In this document: piece after piece, positions 47,312-56,588 of the stretch | Layout of the letters: every line of letters starts with the position of its first letter | How positions within the stretch are numbered: position 1 is the stretch's first letter | NCBI RefSeq assembly: GCF_009617585.1 | Contig: NZ_WIXI01000045.1 | Span: 124,001 to 188,000, forward strand | DNA length: 64,000 nucleotides | Reading direction: 5' to 3' | DNA from: Endobacterium cereale | GTDB lineage: Bacteria > Pseudomonadota > Alphaproteobacteria > Rhizobiales > Rhizobiaceae | Program-made: the position numbers and the translations under genes | Notes under the pieces: generated by a model | Told to the model about the DNA's origin: nothing | What the model saw: only the letters and a program-made list of their open reading frames with translations | Database searches by the model: none

Positions 47312-47339
47312 GGCCCCACAACCGGTTCGGTTTGGGGCC
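47312..47339. terminator. Hairpin between convergent genes
   Basis: GGCCCCA / TGGGGCC with further partial pairing inside. It lies between the ends of the NmrA-like and DUF1344 genes and may terminate both. Confidence 0.5.
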
Positions 47340-47369
47340 CGTGCAGAACGTCAGAAAACCGCGATGGCT

Positions 47370-47630
47370 TTACTGCACGATTTCCAGATCGTCGACCACG
47401 CGGTTGCCGTCAACGACGGTGTAGAACACCACGACCTTGACGCCGGCCGTCAGGCCATCGAAGTTGAATTCCTCCGGCACCTTGTAGGTCTTACCGTCAT
47501 CCAGCGTCAGGGAAAGCTTGCTCACATCCACCGTCTTGATGGTCGCTTCCACATCGACACTCTGCGCCCAGCCGTTGATGGGAGAGAGGATGCTGGCCGT
47601 TGCCAGAAGTGCGGCGATGAGGATGCGCAT
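47370..47630 (-). CDS. DUF1344 exported protein
   Basis: An 86-aa protein with a signal peptide (about residues 1-22, ending GWAQS). The mature part VEATIKTVDVSKLSLTLDDG plus YKVPEEF is the DUF1344 pattern, a small beta-barrel-like periplasmic domain that is common in Rhizobiales. The function is not known. Confidence 0.8.
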   Translation of the reverse strand: MRILIAALLATASILSPINGWAQSVDVEATIKTVDVSKLSLTLDDGKTYKVPEEFNFDGLTAGVKVVVFYTVVDGNRVVDDLEIVQ

Positions 47631-47911
47631 TGTGTGAGCCCTAAGGGAGCGGTTCGGTGACTTTGACTTGTACACAGATAGCCTCCTGATTGTGGCGGAA
47701 TTTGCTCGGGATCGTGACATTTTTAGACTTAATGATGACTGGAAAATTAACTGTGATTCAAGGGTTTCCGCCGAAATCCTGGCAAGCCCCCACGCATCAC
47801 GATCCACAACATATCACGACCGGCAATCAGGCTATATTCTTCAATCCTAGATTAACCTTGCGCGAATATGGTCAAGCCAGGATCCGGGTAGTGCGTAAGG
47901 GTGAATAAAGC

Positions 47912-50900
47912 TTGGTGGCTCGCGTTTCGGCACATCGCCATTTCGGCAGCAAACTGATGAGCAGGCGCGCGGCACTGGCTGCGGCGCTGGCCATTACCGG
48001 TGCCGTGATCATCGTCGGCATTGCTGTCGATTATCGCAACACATCGAATTTTCGCGAGCAGCTGCGCCATACGACCGAGCGCGTCTCGACGCTTCTGGGC
48101 GTGCGCATGGCAGCGCGCCTGCAAACCGATCTCGATACGACCGACAATCTGGCGCATGCCTTCGTTACCGACAAGGGCGCCAATGCCGATCTCTTCCGCG
48201 CCGATGCCGCGCGGTATCTCGACCGCAATGAACATTTTGCCGGTATCGTCACGGCGCCGGATTTCGAACTCGACCGCGTCTTCATCCGCTCTTCCGAACA
48301 GGTGGCAGGCAATGTCGTGCTGCGCGGCAATGGCACGGCGACACTGGCCGAAGCAATCCGCGCCTATAGGGATATCGAAAAGCCGGTCGTTCTGACCAGC
48401 GATCGCTCGCGCGCCGTCGTTCTCCTGATGCCGGTCGCCAATCCGGGTGGGGCCGATGGCAAGTGGGGCGCCATCGCCGTTGTCATCGACAAGCTCTACC
48501 TGTTCGACAGTGCCGGCATTTCGCTTCTGCCGCGCAAGCCCGATGCCAAGCCGATGATCGATCTCAGCTGGCTGAAAGTGGCGATCAGGGATGTGACCCG
48601 GCCCGACAATGCCACCTTCTTCGGCACGTCTATGGATGAGCCGCTCTCCCACACGATCGATGTTGCCGATGGGCAGTGGGAATTGCAGGCCATGCCGAAG
48701 GCGGGCTGGAACGGCATTCCCGACAATCAGGCCGCGTTCCGGCTGCAATTGCTGCTGGCCGGGCTTGCGATGATCATCCCGGTCTTCATCGCCAGCCTGC
48801 TGATCGGCGAGCGCAACCGCAATATTGCAGCACTTCGCCTGCGCGAAGGCACGCTGATGCAGCTGTCGCAGCGGTTTGCGCTGGCGATGGAAGCTTCCAG
48901 CATGGGCGTGTGGGAATTTACCGACGAGATGTTCTGGGATGCCCGCGCCTCCAGCCTGCATGGCGCAACGGCAAGCGACGGCGACAACCGACTTGAGGAA
49001 TGGCTGGCCGCCATCCACCCGGAAGACCGGCCGTCGGTGGAAGCCTATTTCTTCGCCTGCGCCTGCGTCAATGTTGCCTCCTCCGTCAACTACCGCGTCA
49101 TGACGGCCGATGGCAGTCTGCGCCATCTGCGTTCGGCCGGTGCCGCCTACCGCAACCCGGATGGAAGCCAGCGTGTGGCCGGCATCGTCTGGGATGTCTC
49201 CGCCGACATGACGTTGAACCAGTCGCTGCGTGCCGCCAAGGAAGACAGCGACATCAAGAATGCCGAGCTGGAACTGGCTCTGGACGAGCTTTACAGCCGC
49301 GAACAGCAGCTGGAAGAGCTGACAGCCAAGCTGGGCATGGCGCTCGAATCCTACCGTTGCGGCATCTGGGAATCCCTGCCCGACAGCCGTATCGAACATT
49401 GGGATGCGCGGCTTTATCAGTTGCACGGCCTGCCCTATTCCGAACGCAACGTGACCGCCGAACAGTGGATCGAAACCATCCATCCCGAAGACCGCGCCGA
49501 GGCACGCCGCATTTCCGCGCATTTCGGCAAGGGTAGCGATGAGCCGCTGGTCGTGCGCGTGCCACAACCGGATGGCAGCATCCGTTATGTGCGCTCGGTC
49601 GGCAAACTTCATATCGGCCGCGATGGCCGCCGCAAGGTGATCGGCCTTGCCTTCGACGTGACCGACGACGCCATCCTGACCGAGCAGCTGCGCGCAGCCA
49701 AGCAGGAAGCGGATGCGAAAAATATCGAATTGCAGATGGCCAAGAACAGGATCGAGCACAATTCGCTGCACGACCCTTTGACCATGCTCGCCAACCGCCG
49801 CAGCCTCGATCTCGCACTCGACGAACTGTCGCGTGCAAGCGAGAGCGAACGGCAGAAGCTGTCGATCCTGCATCTCGATCTCGACCGTTTCAAGCAGATC
49901 AACGATACGCTCGGCCATGCCGCCGGTGACGCCATGCTGGTGCATACCGCCCGCATTCTCCTGCGCAGCGTCAATCCCGGTGATCTTGTCGCCCGTATCG
50001 GCGGCGACGAATTCGTCATTCTGGTCAAGGACGATTGCAGCACCGCGCATACGGCAGCGCTGTCCAACCGCATTATCGCCGAAATCCGCCAGCCGGTGGA
50101 ATTCGAGGGCTTTTCCTGCCGTTTCGGCGTTTCGATCGGCATCGCTCAGGCGACCGGCCGCAATATCGATGCAAGGCGCATGCTGGTGAATGCCGACATC
50201 GCGCTTTACCGCGCCAAGGCTCAAGGGCGGAACCGCTTCGAGTTCTTCACCCAGAACCTGCAGGCGGAAATCATCAGCCACAAGCGCACCGCCGACGAGG
50301 TTCTGGCCGGCATCGAAAACGACGAGTTCGTCGCCTGGTACCAGCCGCAATTCGATGCCCGCACCATGAAGCTGACCGGTGCCGAGGCCCTGGTGCGCTG
50401 GAAACACCCCCAGCACGGCATTCTGGCACCCGACCGGTTCCTGAAAATCGCCGACGAGTTGAATGTCACCGCCACGCTTGACCAGATCGTGTTGCAGAGC
50501 GTGCTGAAGGACAAGATGCGCTGGGCGGCACTTGGTCTCGACGTGCCAAAGGTTTCCGTCAACGTATCGTCCAGGCGCCTGCATGACGATGCGCTGATCG
50601 ATACGCTGAAGACGCTCGCCATCACGCCCGGCCAGATTTCCTTCGAGCTGGTGGAATCGATCTTCCTCGACGAAAGCGAGGATGCGGCGACCTCCAACCT
50701 CGAACGTATCAAGGCTCTCGGCATCGATATCGAGATCGATGATTTCGGCACTGGTCACACGTCCATCGTCAGCCTTTTGAAGCTGAAGCCGAAACGCCTG
50801 AAGATCGACCGCCAACTGGTCATGCCGATCCTCAACTCGCCGCAGGAACGCACGCTGGTGCGCTCGATCATCGATATCGCCCGCTCGCTCGGCGTGGAAA

Positions 50901-51073
50901 CGGTGGCGGAAGGCGTGGAAAGCATGGCCCATGCCGCCATGCTGCGCGAACTGGGCTGCGACCTGTTGCAGGGTTATGCCTTCGCCCGCCCCCTGCCCTT
51001 CGACGCCTTCAACGAGGCAGCGGCACGCGGCTGGAACTTGGTCGACAAACAGGCGAACGGCACGGCGGCATAA
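47912..51073 (+). CDS. CHASE-PAS-PAS-GGDEF-EAL c-di-GMP enzyme
   Basis: A 1053-aa membrane protein. Order: membrane helix (about residues 20-40), periplasmic CHASE-like sensor (to about 280), second helix (about 285-305), two PAS domains (about 325-470 and 480-600), GGDEF (about 620-790) with an intact RIGGDEF, and EAL (about 805-1045) with EALVRWKHP and DDFGTG. Both active sites seem intact, so it may both make and degrade c-di-GMP. Start TTG 47912 or GTG 47915; an ATG at 47957 is possible. A large antisense frame here is a shadow. Confidence 0.93.
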   Translation: MVARVSAHRHFGSKLMSRRAALAAALAITGAVIIVGIAVDYRNTSNFREQLRHTTERVSTLLGVRMAARLQTDLDTTDNLAHAFVTDKGANADLFRADAARYLDRNEHFAGIVTAPDFELDRVFIRSSEQVAGNVVLRGNGTATLAEAIRAYRDIEKPVVLTSDRSRAVVLLMPVANPGGADGKWGAIAVVIDKLYLFDSAGISLLPRKPDAKPMIDLSWLKVAIRDVTRPDNATFFGTSMDEPLSHTIDVADGQWELQAMPKAGWNGIPDNQAAFRLQLLLAGLAMIIPVFIASLLIGERNRNIAALRLREGTLMQLSQRFALAMEASSMGVWEFTDEMFWDARASSLHGATASDGDNRLEEWLAAIHPEDRPSVEAYFFACACVNVASSVNYRVMTADGSLRHLRSAGAAYRNPDGSQRVAGIVWDVSADMTLNQSLRAAKEDSDIKNAELELALDELYSREQQLEELTAKLGMALESYRCGIWESLPDSRIEHWDARLYQLHGLPYSERNVTAEQWIETIHPEDRAEARRISAHFGKGSDEPLVVRVPQPDGSIRYVRSVGKLHIGRDGRRKVIGLAFDVTDDAILTEQLRAAKQEADAKNIELQMAKNRIEHNSLHDPLTMLANRRSLDLALDELSRASESERQKLSILHLDLDRFKQINDTLGHAAGDAMLVHTARILLRSVNPGDLVARIGGDEFVILVKDDCSTAHTAALSNRIIAEIRQPVEFEGFSCRFGVSIGIAQATGRNIDARRMLVNADIALYRAKAQGRNRFEFFTQNLQAEIISHKRTADEVLAGIENDEFVAWYQPQFDARTMKLTGAEALVRWKHPQHGILAPDRFLKIADELNVTATLDQIVLQSVLKDKMRWAALGLDVPKVSVNVSSRRLHDDALIDTLKTLAITPGQISFELVESIFLDESEDAATSNLERIKALGIDIEIDDFGTGHTSIVSLLKLKPKRLKIDRQLVMPILNSPQERTLVRSIIDIARSLGVETVAEGVESMAHAAMLRELGCDLLQGYAFARPLPFDAFNEAAARGWNLVDKQANGTAA

Positions 51074-51155
51074 AAGGCTTTCCCCCGGCAGTGGTTTTAC
51101 ACTAAGACAAACCCGCTTTTCTGCGGGAACGGATCCCGCGCTTTAGCGGGGTCCC

Positions 51156-52253
51156 ATGTCGCATAATTCCTTCGGTCATCTTTTCCGTGTCACCACCTGG
51201 GGCGAAAGCCACGGGCCCGCGCTCGGCTGCGTCGTCGACGGCTGCCCTCCCGGCCTGCGCTTCACGCTGGCCGACCTGCAGCAGTGGCTGGACAAGCGCA
51301 AGCCCGGCCAGTCGCGTTTCGTGACGCAGCGGCGCGAGGCCGACGAGGTAAAAGTGCTTTCTGGCGTGATGTTCGATGCCGACGGCGAGACGATGATCTC
51401 GACCGGCACGCCGATTTCCATGCTGATCGAAAACACCGACCAGCGCTCCAAGGATTACGGCGAGATCGCCCGCCAGTATCGTCCGGGACACGCCGATTAT
51501 ACCTATGACACTAAATACGGAATCCGCGACTATCGCGGCGGTGGCCGTTCCTCGGCCCGCGAAACGGCGGCGCGTGTGGCGGCCGGCGGCATTGCCCGTC
51601 TGGTCGTGCCGGGTGTGATCGTGCGCGGCGCGTTGGTGCAGATCGGCAAGCATAAAATCAACCGCGCCAACTGGGACTGGGCACAGGTGAACGAAAACCC
51701 GTTCTTCTGCCCCGACCCGGAGATGGTGCCTGTGTGGGAGGACTATCTCGACGGCATCCGCAAGGCAGGCTCCTCGATCGGCGCGGTGGTCGAAGTGGTG
51801 GCCGAAGGTGTGCCGGCGGGTCTTGGCGCCCCGATCTATGCCAAGCTTGATCAGGATATCGCCTCGCTGCTGATGTCGATCAACGCCGTCAAGGGCGTCG
51901 AGATCGGCGACGGTTTTGCCTCAGCCGAACTGACCGGCGAGGAAAACGCCGACCAGATGCGCATGGGCAATGACGGCGAGCCGCTTTTCCTTTCCAACCA
52001 CGCGGGTGGCATTCTCGGCGGCATTTCGACCGGCCAGCCGCTGGTGGCGCGTTTCGCCATCAAGCCGACCTCCTCGATCCTGACCGAACGCCAGTCGATC
52101 GATGCCGACGGCAAGAATGTCGACGTGCGCACCAAGGGTCGCCACGATCCGTGCGTCGGCATTCGCGCCGTGCCGATCGGCGAGGCCATGGTCGCCTGCG
52201 CGATCGCCGACCATTACTTGCGCGATCGCGGGCAGACCGGACGGCTGGACTGA
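51156..52253 (+). CDS. aroC: Chorismate synthase
   Basis: A 365-aa FMN-dependent enzyme for the last step of the shikimate pathway. The family signatures are visible: [18 protein letters not shown] at the start, [11 protein letters not shown]-like [17 protein letters not shown] (His), [17 protein letters not shown], and [20 protein letters not shown] cut late. All are intact and the length is normal. It follows the c-di-GMP gene by 82 bases. Confidence 0.97.
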   Translation: MSHNSFGHLFRVTTWGESHGPALGCVVDGCPPGLRFTLADLQQWLDKRKPGQSRFVTQRREADEVKVLSGVMFDADGETMISTGTPISMLIENTDQRSKDYGEIARQYRPGHADYTYDTKYGIRDYRGGGRSSARETAARVAAGGIARLVVPGVIVRGALVQIGKHKINRANWDWAQVNENPFFCPDPEMVPVWEDYLDGIRKAGSSIGAVVEVVAEGVPAGLGAPIYAKLDQDIASLLMSINAVKGVEIGDGFASAELTGEENADQMRMGNDGEPLFLSNHAGGILGGISTGQPLVARFAIKPTSSILTERQSIDADGKNVDVRTKGRHDPCVGIRAVPIGEAMVACAIADHYLRDRGQTGRLD

Positions 52254-52270
52254 GTTTACCCTCGGTTTTG

Positions 52271-52330
52271 AGGATTGCTGCAGTGCTGGACATGATGGAT
52301 CGTCGCTCTTTGTGGGGCGGCGATTTTTCG
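52271..52330 (+). repeat. Duplicated upstream sequence of brnTA, left copy
   Basis: This 60-base stretch (from AGGATTGCTGCAGTG to GCGATTTTTCG) matches 52594-52653 upstream of brnT with few changes. The left copy is followed by the end of a brnT-like sequence and a short brnA-like gene. Confidence 0.7.
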
Positions 52331-52376
52331 TTTTCGGTCTCCACTACGCCAGCCCGAAGGAAAGGAAACGCCTGCC

Positions 52377-52580
52377 ATGAAGGACAGACATCCGACACTG
52401 AAGGAATTTCAACCGGGTCGCGGCTACAAGAAGGCAGATTGGGATGCCGTCGACAGCCCCGAACTGACCGACGAGGAATTGGCCCGCATGCGCCCTGCCC
52501 GCGAAGTGCTGCCGCCGGAGTTCTTTCGTTCGCTCGACGCGATGCGCCGGCCTCAAGCCAAGAAGACCAAAGTGAAATGA
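52377..52580 (+). CDS. BrnA-like N-terminal fragment, orphan
   Basis: A 67-aa protein. Its first 45 residues (TLKEFQPGRGYKKADWDAVD and following) match the start of the BrnA antitoxin at 52909 nearly position for position. The C-terminal ribbon-helix-helix is missing, replaced by PQAKKTKVK. It probably cannot bind DNA but may still bind BrnT. It looks like a leftover of a duplicated module. Confidence 0.65.
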   Translation: MKDRHPTLKEFQPGRGYKKADWDAVDSPELTDEELARMRPAREVLPPEFFRSLDAMRRPQAKKTKVK

Positions 52581-52593
52581 CCCCTTGATCCGC

Positions 52594-52653
52594 AGGATTG
52601 CGGAGCACGCGGACATGAGAGATCGTTGCTCGTTGCTGGGGGGCGATTTTTCG
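52594..52653 (+). repeat. Duplicated upstream sequence of brnTA, right copy
   Basis: Matches 52271-52330; lies directly before brnT and probably includes its promoter. Confidence 0.7.
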
Positions 52654-52663
52654 TGTACGAATA

Positions 52664-52912
52664 ATGCGGATTGTCTGGGACGAGCGGAAGCGGCAACTCA
52701 ACCTTCTTAAACACGGCTTGGACTTCGCCGATCTTGATCTTGAATTTTTCATTCTGGCTGTCACCAGCCCGGCGAAAGAAGGCCGATCGAAAGCCGTCGG
52801 TCGCCTCAAGGATGGAACCATCGTCGTAATATTTCTGGCGCTCGGTTCGGAAGCGATCTCGGTCATTTCCATGCGGCCGGCCAGACGGGACGAAAGGGAT
52901 GTGATCGGATGA
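52664..52912 (+). CDS. brnT: BrnT family toxin
   Basis: An 82-aa RelE-fold toxin. The BrnT pattern is IVWDERKRQLNLLKHGLDF at the start and ISVISMRPARRDERDV at the end, with the Arg residues that act on RNA. BrnT cuts or blocks RNA in translation and is neutralised by BrnA, which also represses the operon. It is shorter than the usual 90-95 aa. Its end overlaps brnA by 4 bases. Confidence 0.85.
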   Translation: MRIVWDERKRQLNLLKHGLDFADLDLEFFILAVTSPAKEGRSKAVGRLKDGTIVVIFLALGSEAISVISMRPARRDERDVIG

Positions 52913-53223
52913 CATTGAAGCGAAAGACGCTCAAGGAATTTCAGCCCGGTCGTGGCTACACCAAGGAAGAATGGGACGCCGTCGATTCTCCGCCGCTGAC
53001 CAAGGAAGAACTGGCGAACATGCGCCCCTTCCGCGAAGTCTTTCCCGAGCTTGCCGCCAAAATGGAAAAAGAGATTGCCGCCCGTGGCCGCCCACGTGTC
53101 GAGGCGCCAAAGGTGGCGGTTACGCTGCGGCTCGATCCCGATGTGCTGGAGAAATACAAGGCCGGCGGCAAGGACTGGCGCGCCACCATGGCGGCCGAAC
53201 TGCGCAAGGCGGCGGGTTTGTAA
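52909..53223 (+). CDS. brnA: BrnA family antitoxin
   Basis: A 104-aa antitoxin. The N-terminal part KEFQPGRGYTKEEWDAVDSP binds toxin by analogy, and the C-terminal VAVTLRLDPDVLEKYKAGG with DWRATMAAELRKAAG is the ribbon-helix-helix dimer that binds DNA. It starts at an ATGA overlap with brnT. Confidence 0.88.
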   Translation: MTLKRKTLKEFQPGRGYTKEEWDAVDSPPLTKEELANMRPFREVFPELAAKMEKEIAARGRPRVEAPKVAVTLRLDPDVLEKYKAGGKDWRATMAAELRKAAGL

Positions 53224-53235
53224 GCCCGGCGGTGA

Positions 53236-54429
53236 TTACTCCCCGCGCCATCCATCCAGAAACCGCACGCTCTCCACACCAGCGAACCGCGCCATGCGCA
53301 CCAGTTCCGCTTCCAGCCTTTCCAGACGTCCCGCTGACGCGCGCACGCCCGGTTCCAGCCACAGGCGTTTGACATCCAGCGTACCGGCCTTGCGGTCGGC
53401 CTTCATGTCGATACGGCCGATCATGCGGTCGCCTTCCATCAGCGGAAACACGTAATAGCCGTAGATGCGCTTAGGCTCGGGTACAAAGATTTCGATACGA
53501 TAGTTGAAGTTGAATAACCGCTCGGCCCTGTCACGATCCCGCAAAAGCGGATCGAAAGGGCTGAGAACACGGATACGGTTGGGCGGCTCGGTAATGTCGC
53601 CGAGATTTTCAGGAAAACCGGCGAAAGCGAAGGATGGGCGAGGGCGGCCGCCATTTGCGGGACTGATGAGGATTTCAACCAATTCGTCGCGATGGGTTTC
53701 GACCCAGAGCTTTGCCTCAAGCGGCGTTACCAGATCCCAGAAGGCGGCGATTTCACCGGATGTGGCAAACCCCAGACGTGTCAGCGCACTGCGGCAGGCC
53801 CAGTCCAGAAACACCTCTTCCGTCACTTCCGGTTCGTGGTGATGCAACGGCAGCACGCGTTCGGTGAGGTCGTAGATCTTTTGAAAATTGCGGCGGCCGG
53901 CGATCGAGAGCTTGCCGATATGCCAGTAATATTCGAGCGCCGTCTTGTTGGGATGCCAGTTCCACCAGCCGCCGGATTTGTGATCCTCGGCCTTCATGTC
54001 ACGCGACATGATCGCGCCGTTTTCCTCGATATGCCGAAACGTGTCCTCGAAGGCGGAATCGTAGTTTTCGCCCTGCCATTTTTTCCAGCGTTCGGCCAGA
54101 TACGGTTCGCGACGGCGAAAGCGGTGTTTCCAGTAGCGAAAAAATTCGGACGGCAGAATGGAGGCATCATGCGTCCAGTGCTCGAAAAGCGCGCCATCCT
54201 TTTCCAGCAGCGTGGTCAGATGATCGCGCCGATAAGTCTGGTTGCGCGAAAACAGGATCATGTGATGGGCGCGTTCGACGGTGGCGATACTGTCCACCTG
54301 CACGAAGCCGATCGCCTGGATCAGGGACAATAGCCCCGCCTTGTCGAGTGCCCGGTTGGGCGCGGCGCACAGGCCCTGCCGCTCCAGAAAAATGCGCCGT
54401 GCCTGTTCATTCGAGATCAGTATAGCCAT
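53236..54429 (-). CDS. YcaQ-type winged-helix DNA glycosylase
   Basis: A 397-aa protein of the HTH_42/YcaQ family, whose E. coli member removes interstrand crosslinks from DNA. The family segments are IQAIGFVQVDSIATVERAHH, LFEHWTHDASILP, and near the end LSPFDPLLRDRDRAERLFNF and PKRIYGYYVFPLMEGDRMIG. The key Gln of E. coli YcaQ (QxQ) corresponds here to QVDS. It is convergent with brnA, 12 bases between them. Confidence 0.85.
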   Translation of the reverse strand: MAILISNEQARRIFLERQGLCAAPNRALDKAGLLSLIQAIGFVQVDSIATVERAHHMILFSRNQTYRRDHLTTLLEKDGALFEHWTHDASILPSEFFRYWKHRFRRREPYLAERWKKWQGENYDSAFEDTFRHIEENGAIMSRDMKAEDHKSGGWWNWHPNKTALEYYWHIGKLSIAGRRNFQKIYDLTERVLPLHHHEPEVTEEVFLDWACRSALTRLGFATSGEIAAFWDLVTPLEAKLWVETHRDELVEILISPANGGRPRPSFAFAGFPENLGDITEPPNRIRVLSPFDPLLRDRDRAERLFNFNYRIEIFVPEPKRIYGYYVFPLMEGDRMIGRIDMKADRKAGTLDVKRLWLEPGVRASAGRLERLEAELVRMARFAGVESVRFLDGWRGE

Positions 54430-54538
54430 GGAAAAGAGACTATGTTTTTGCCGCGCCGGTTGCAATGTTCTTTTTTCGTTCCGCATTCCCCTCAATCCCG
54501 ATAGAGTTTATAGAGCCGGACAGAATTGAGGGACCGGC

Positions 54539-55219
54539 TTGGACATCCATTTCGAAGAGGCCAGCGTGCGCTACGAGGGCCGCACCGCGCTCGAACCGCT
54601 GACCGTGACGCTCACCGAGCGGCGTATCGGCGTGATTGGGCTGAACGGTTCCGGCAAGACGACGTTTGCGCGGCTGATCAAGGGACTGGTGATACCGTCT
54701 TCGGGAAAAGTTGTCGTCAACGGTTTCGATACGGTGAAGGACGCGGAAGCGGTTCGCGCCGAAGCCGGTTTCATTTTTCAGAACCCGCAGAACCAGATCA
54801 TCCTGCCGATATTGAAGGAAGATATCGCGCTCGGGCTGAAGCGAAAAAAGCTTTCCGCCGCAGAGATTGAGGCGGCCGTTTCGGCCGTGCTTGCCCGGTT
54901 CGGCATTCCGCATCTGGCCGATCGCCGCACGCACGAACTGTCCGGCGGAGAATTGCAGCTTTCCGCCTTTGCCTCGGTTCTGGTGACCGAACCCAAAATC
55001 CTCATTCTCGATGAACCGACCAACCAGCTGGACCTGAAAAACCGCAATCTGGTGGAACGCACCATGGCGGGAATGGACGAAAACCTGATCGTCATCAGCC
55101 ATGATCTGGCGCTGGTCGAAGGCTTTGATCGGGTGCTGCTGTTTTCAGGCGGCAAACTGATCGGCGACGGAAAACCGAATGATGTGATCGCCCAATACAG
55201 AACGCTGGCCGGCGCATGA
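54539..55219 (+). CDS. bioM: Biotin ECF transporter ATPase BioM
   Basis: A 226-aa ABC ATPase. Walker A is GLNGSGKTTFA, the Q-loop FQNPQNQIILP, the signature LSGGELQLSA, Walker B ILILDEPTNQ and the switch His in VISHDLAL. With BioN and BioY it takes up biotin. The start is TTG 54539 with GAGGGACC upstream. TTTATAGAG just upstream partly resembles the BioR operator TTATAGATAA, but this is weak. It overlaps bioN by 4 bases. Confidence 0.92.
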   Translation: MDIHFEEASVRYEGRTALEPLTVTLTERRIGVIGLNGSGKTTFARLIKGLVIPSSGKVVVNGFDTVKDAEAVRAEAGFIFQNPQNQIILPILKEDIALGLKRKKLSAAEIEAAVSAVLARFGIPHLADRRTHELSGGELQLSAFASVLVTEPKILILDEPTNQLDLKNRNLVERTMAGMDENLIVISHDLALVEGFDRVLLFSGGKLIGDGKPNDVIAQYRTLAGA

Positions 55220-55812
55220 ACACGCTTTACCTTGACGGACAAAGCCTGCTGCACCGGCTGCCGACCAAGGCAAAACTGGGCGGACTGACCGCGTTCAGCC
55301 TGTTGCTGTTCATGGCCAACAATCCGGTGGTTCTGGGCGTTGCGGCCTTTGTCGCCGCGCTTGCTTATGCCTCCACCGGCATCGGTTGGAGCACCGGCCT
55401 TGTCCGCCTGCGACCCGCCTTCATCACCATTGCCGCCGTCACGCTGTTTGCCCTCCTGTTTCAGCCGCCGGTCGAGGCGCTTGTCATCCTGTTTCGCCTG
55501 ACCGCACTGATGCTGGCGGCGGCGGCGATCACCGCCACCACCACGATCGGCGCATTCATCGACACGATCACCTGGGCGGCCATGCCGTTCGAGCGGATCG
55601 GACTGGTGCGGGCCGCCGATATCGGGCTTTCCGTCGGTCTCGTCATCCGCTTCGTGCCGGAAGTGGCGTTGCGGTATCGCTCCATCCGCGACGCACACCG
55701 GGCGCGTGGGTTGAAGGTGCGGCCGGTGACGCTGATCGTGCCGCTGATGATCCACACACTGAAGAATGCCGATGAAATCGCCGCCGCCATTGACGCGCGC
55801 GGCATTCGCTAG
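55216..55812 (+). CDS. bioN: Biotin ECF transporter T component BioN
   Basis: A 198-aa polytopic membrane protein (EcfT/CbiQ family). The coupling helices carry the conserved Ala-Arg-Gly marks: SIRDAHRARGLKVR and AIDARGIR at the end. It connects the ATPase BioM to the biotin-binding BioY. It is shorter than general EcfT proteins, as in rhizobial BioN. Confidence 0.92.
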   Translation: MNTLYLDGQSLLHRLPTKAKLGGLTAFSLLLFMANNPVVLGVAAFVAALAYASTGIGWSTGLVRLRPAFITIAAVTLFALLFQPPVEALVILFRLTALMLAAAAITATTTIGAFIDTITWAAMPFERIGLVRAADIGLSVGLVIRFVPEVALRYRSIRDAHRARGLKVRPVTLIVPLMIHTLKNADEIAAAIDARGIR

Positions 55813-55848
55813 CAATTTGCCCCCACGTTTTTAGGGATATCTACCGCC

Positions 55849-56412
55849 ATGAGTACCAGAGACCTCGTTCTTGTCGCCCTGTTTGCCGCCATCATTGTCG
55901 CGCTGGGCCTGATCCCGCCCGTCAATCTCGGCTTCATTCCGGTGCCGGTGCATGCGCAGTCGCTCGGCGTCATGCTGGCTGGCGTGGTTCTGGGTGCAAA
56001 ACGCGGCACGCTGACGGTCGCACTGTTCATGCTGCTCGCCGCCATCGGCCTGCCGGTGCTTTCGGGTGGTCGCGGTGGCCTCGGCGTGTTCATGGCGCCG
56101 CCCTCCGGTTATCTTTATGGTTATATCGTTGCCGCTTTCGTCACCGGTTATATGTCCGAGCGTCTTGTGACGGCACGCCAGACCGGCCTCGTGCAGGGCT
56201 CGTATTTCTTCGTCGCGGCCGTGGCCGGCGGTGTGTTCGCCTGCCATCTCTGCGGCGTGCTGTGGCTTGCCTTCGTCACCGGCCTCGGCCTGCCTGCCGC
56301 CTTCATGGGCACGCTCGCCTTCGTTCCGGGTGATGTGCTGAAGGCGCTGATTGCAGCCTTTGCCGGCCGCGCCGTGATGGTGGGGTATCCGTTGTTGCCG
56401 CAACGCGCGTGA
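55849..56412 (+). CDS. bioY: Biotin transporter BioY
   Basis: A 187-aa S component with six membrane helices that binds biotin. The family marks are PVHAQSLGVMLAGVVLGAKRG cut by helix ends, GLPVLSGGRGGLGVF, GYLYGYIVAAFVTG and the last helix with FVPGDVLKALIAA. It follows bioN by 36 bases in the same direction. Confidence 0.95.
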   Translation: MSTRDLVLVALFAAIIVALGLIPPVNLGFIPVPVHAQSLGVMLAGVVLGAKRGTLTVALFMLLAAIGLPVLSGGRGGLGVFMAPPSGYLYGYIVAAFVTGYMSERLVTARQTGLVQGSYFFVAAVAGGVFACHLCGVLWLAFVTGLGLPAAFMGTLAFVPGDVLKALIAAFAGRAVMVGYPLLPQRA

Positions 56413-56428
56413 TTGGGGTTTAGGTCAC

Positions 56429-56472
56429 GCCTCCCGCCGATCTCCCCCTTGAGGAGGAGATTGTTGGGAGGC
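56429..56472. repeat. Palindromic intergenic element after bioY
   Basis: GCCTCCC pairs with GGGAGGC at the outer ends, and ATCTCC/GGAGAT pair inside around CCCTTGAGG. It looks like the common rhizobial palindromic element and may terminate the bioMNY message. Confidence 0.55.
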
Positions 56473-56588
56473 CTTAGCACCCTTGCCTCCCAAATAGGAC
56501 GGGGTATTTTCCCAAGCTTGAAAAGCGCCTGCCCCCGCGCCATTTGGCGATTGCCCATCACCGGGCACCAAGGAGAATGAGGCCCGCC

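Noticed and set aside
47852-50932. A 1026-aa open frame antisense to the c-di-GMP gene
   Set aside because: It is a shadow of GC-rich codons in the opposite strand; the plus strand carries clear PAS, GGDEF and EAL motifs and the antisense protein has no domain pattern.
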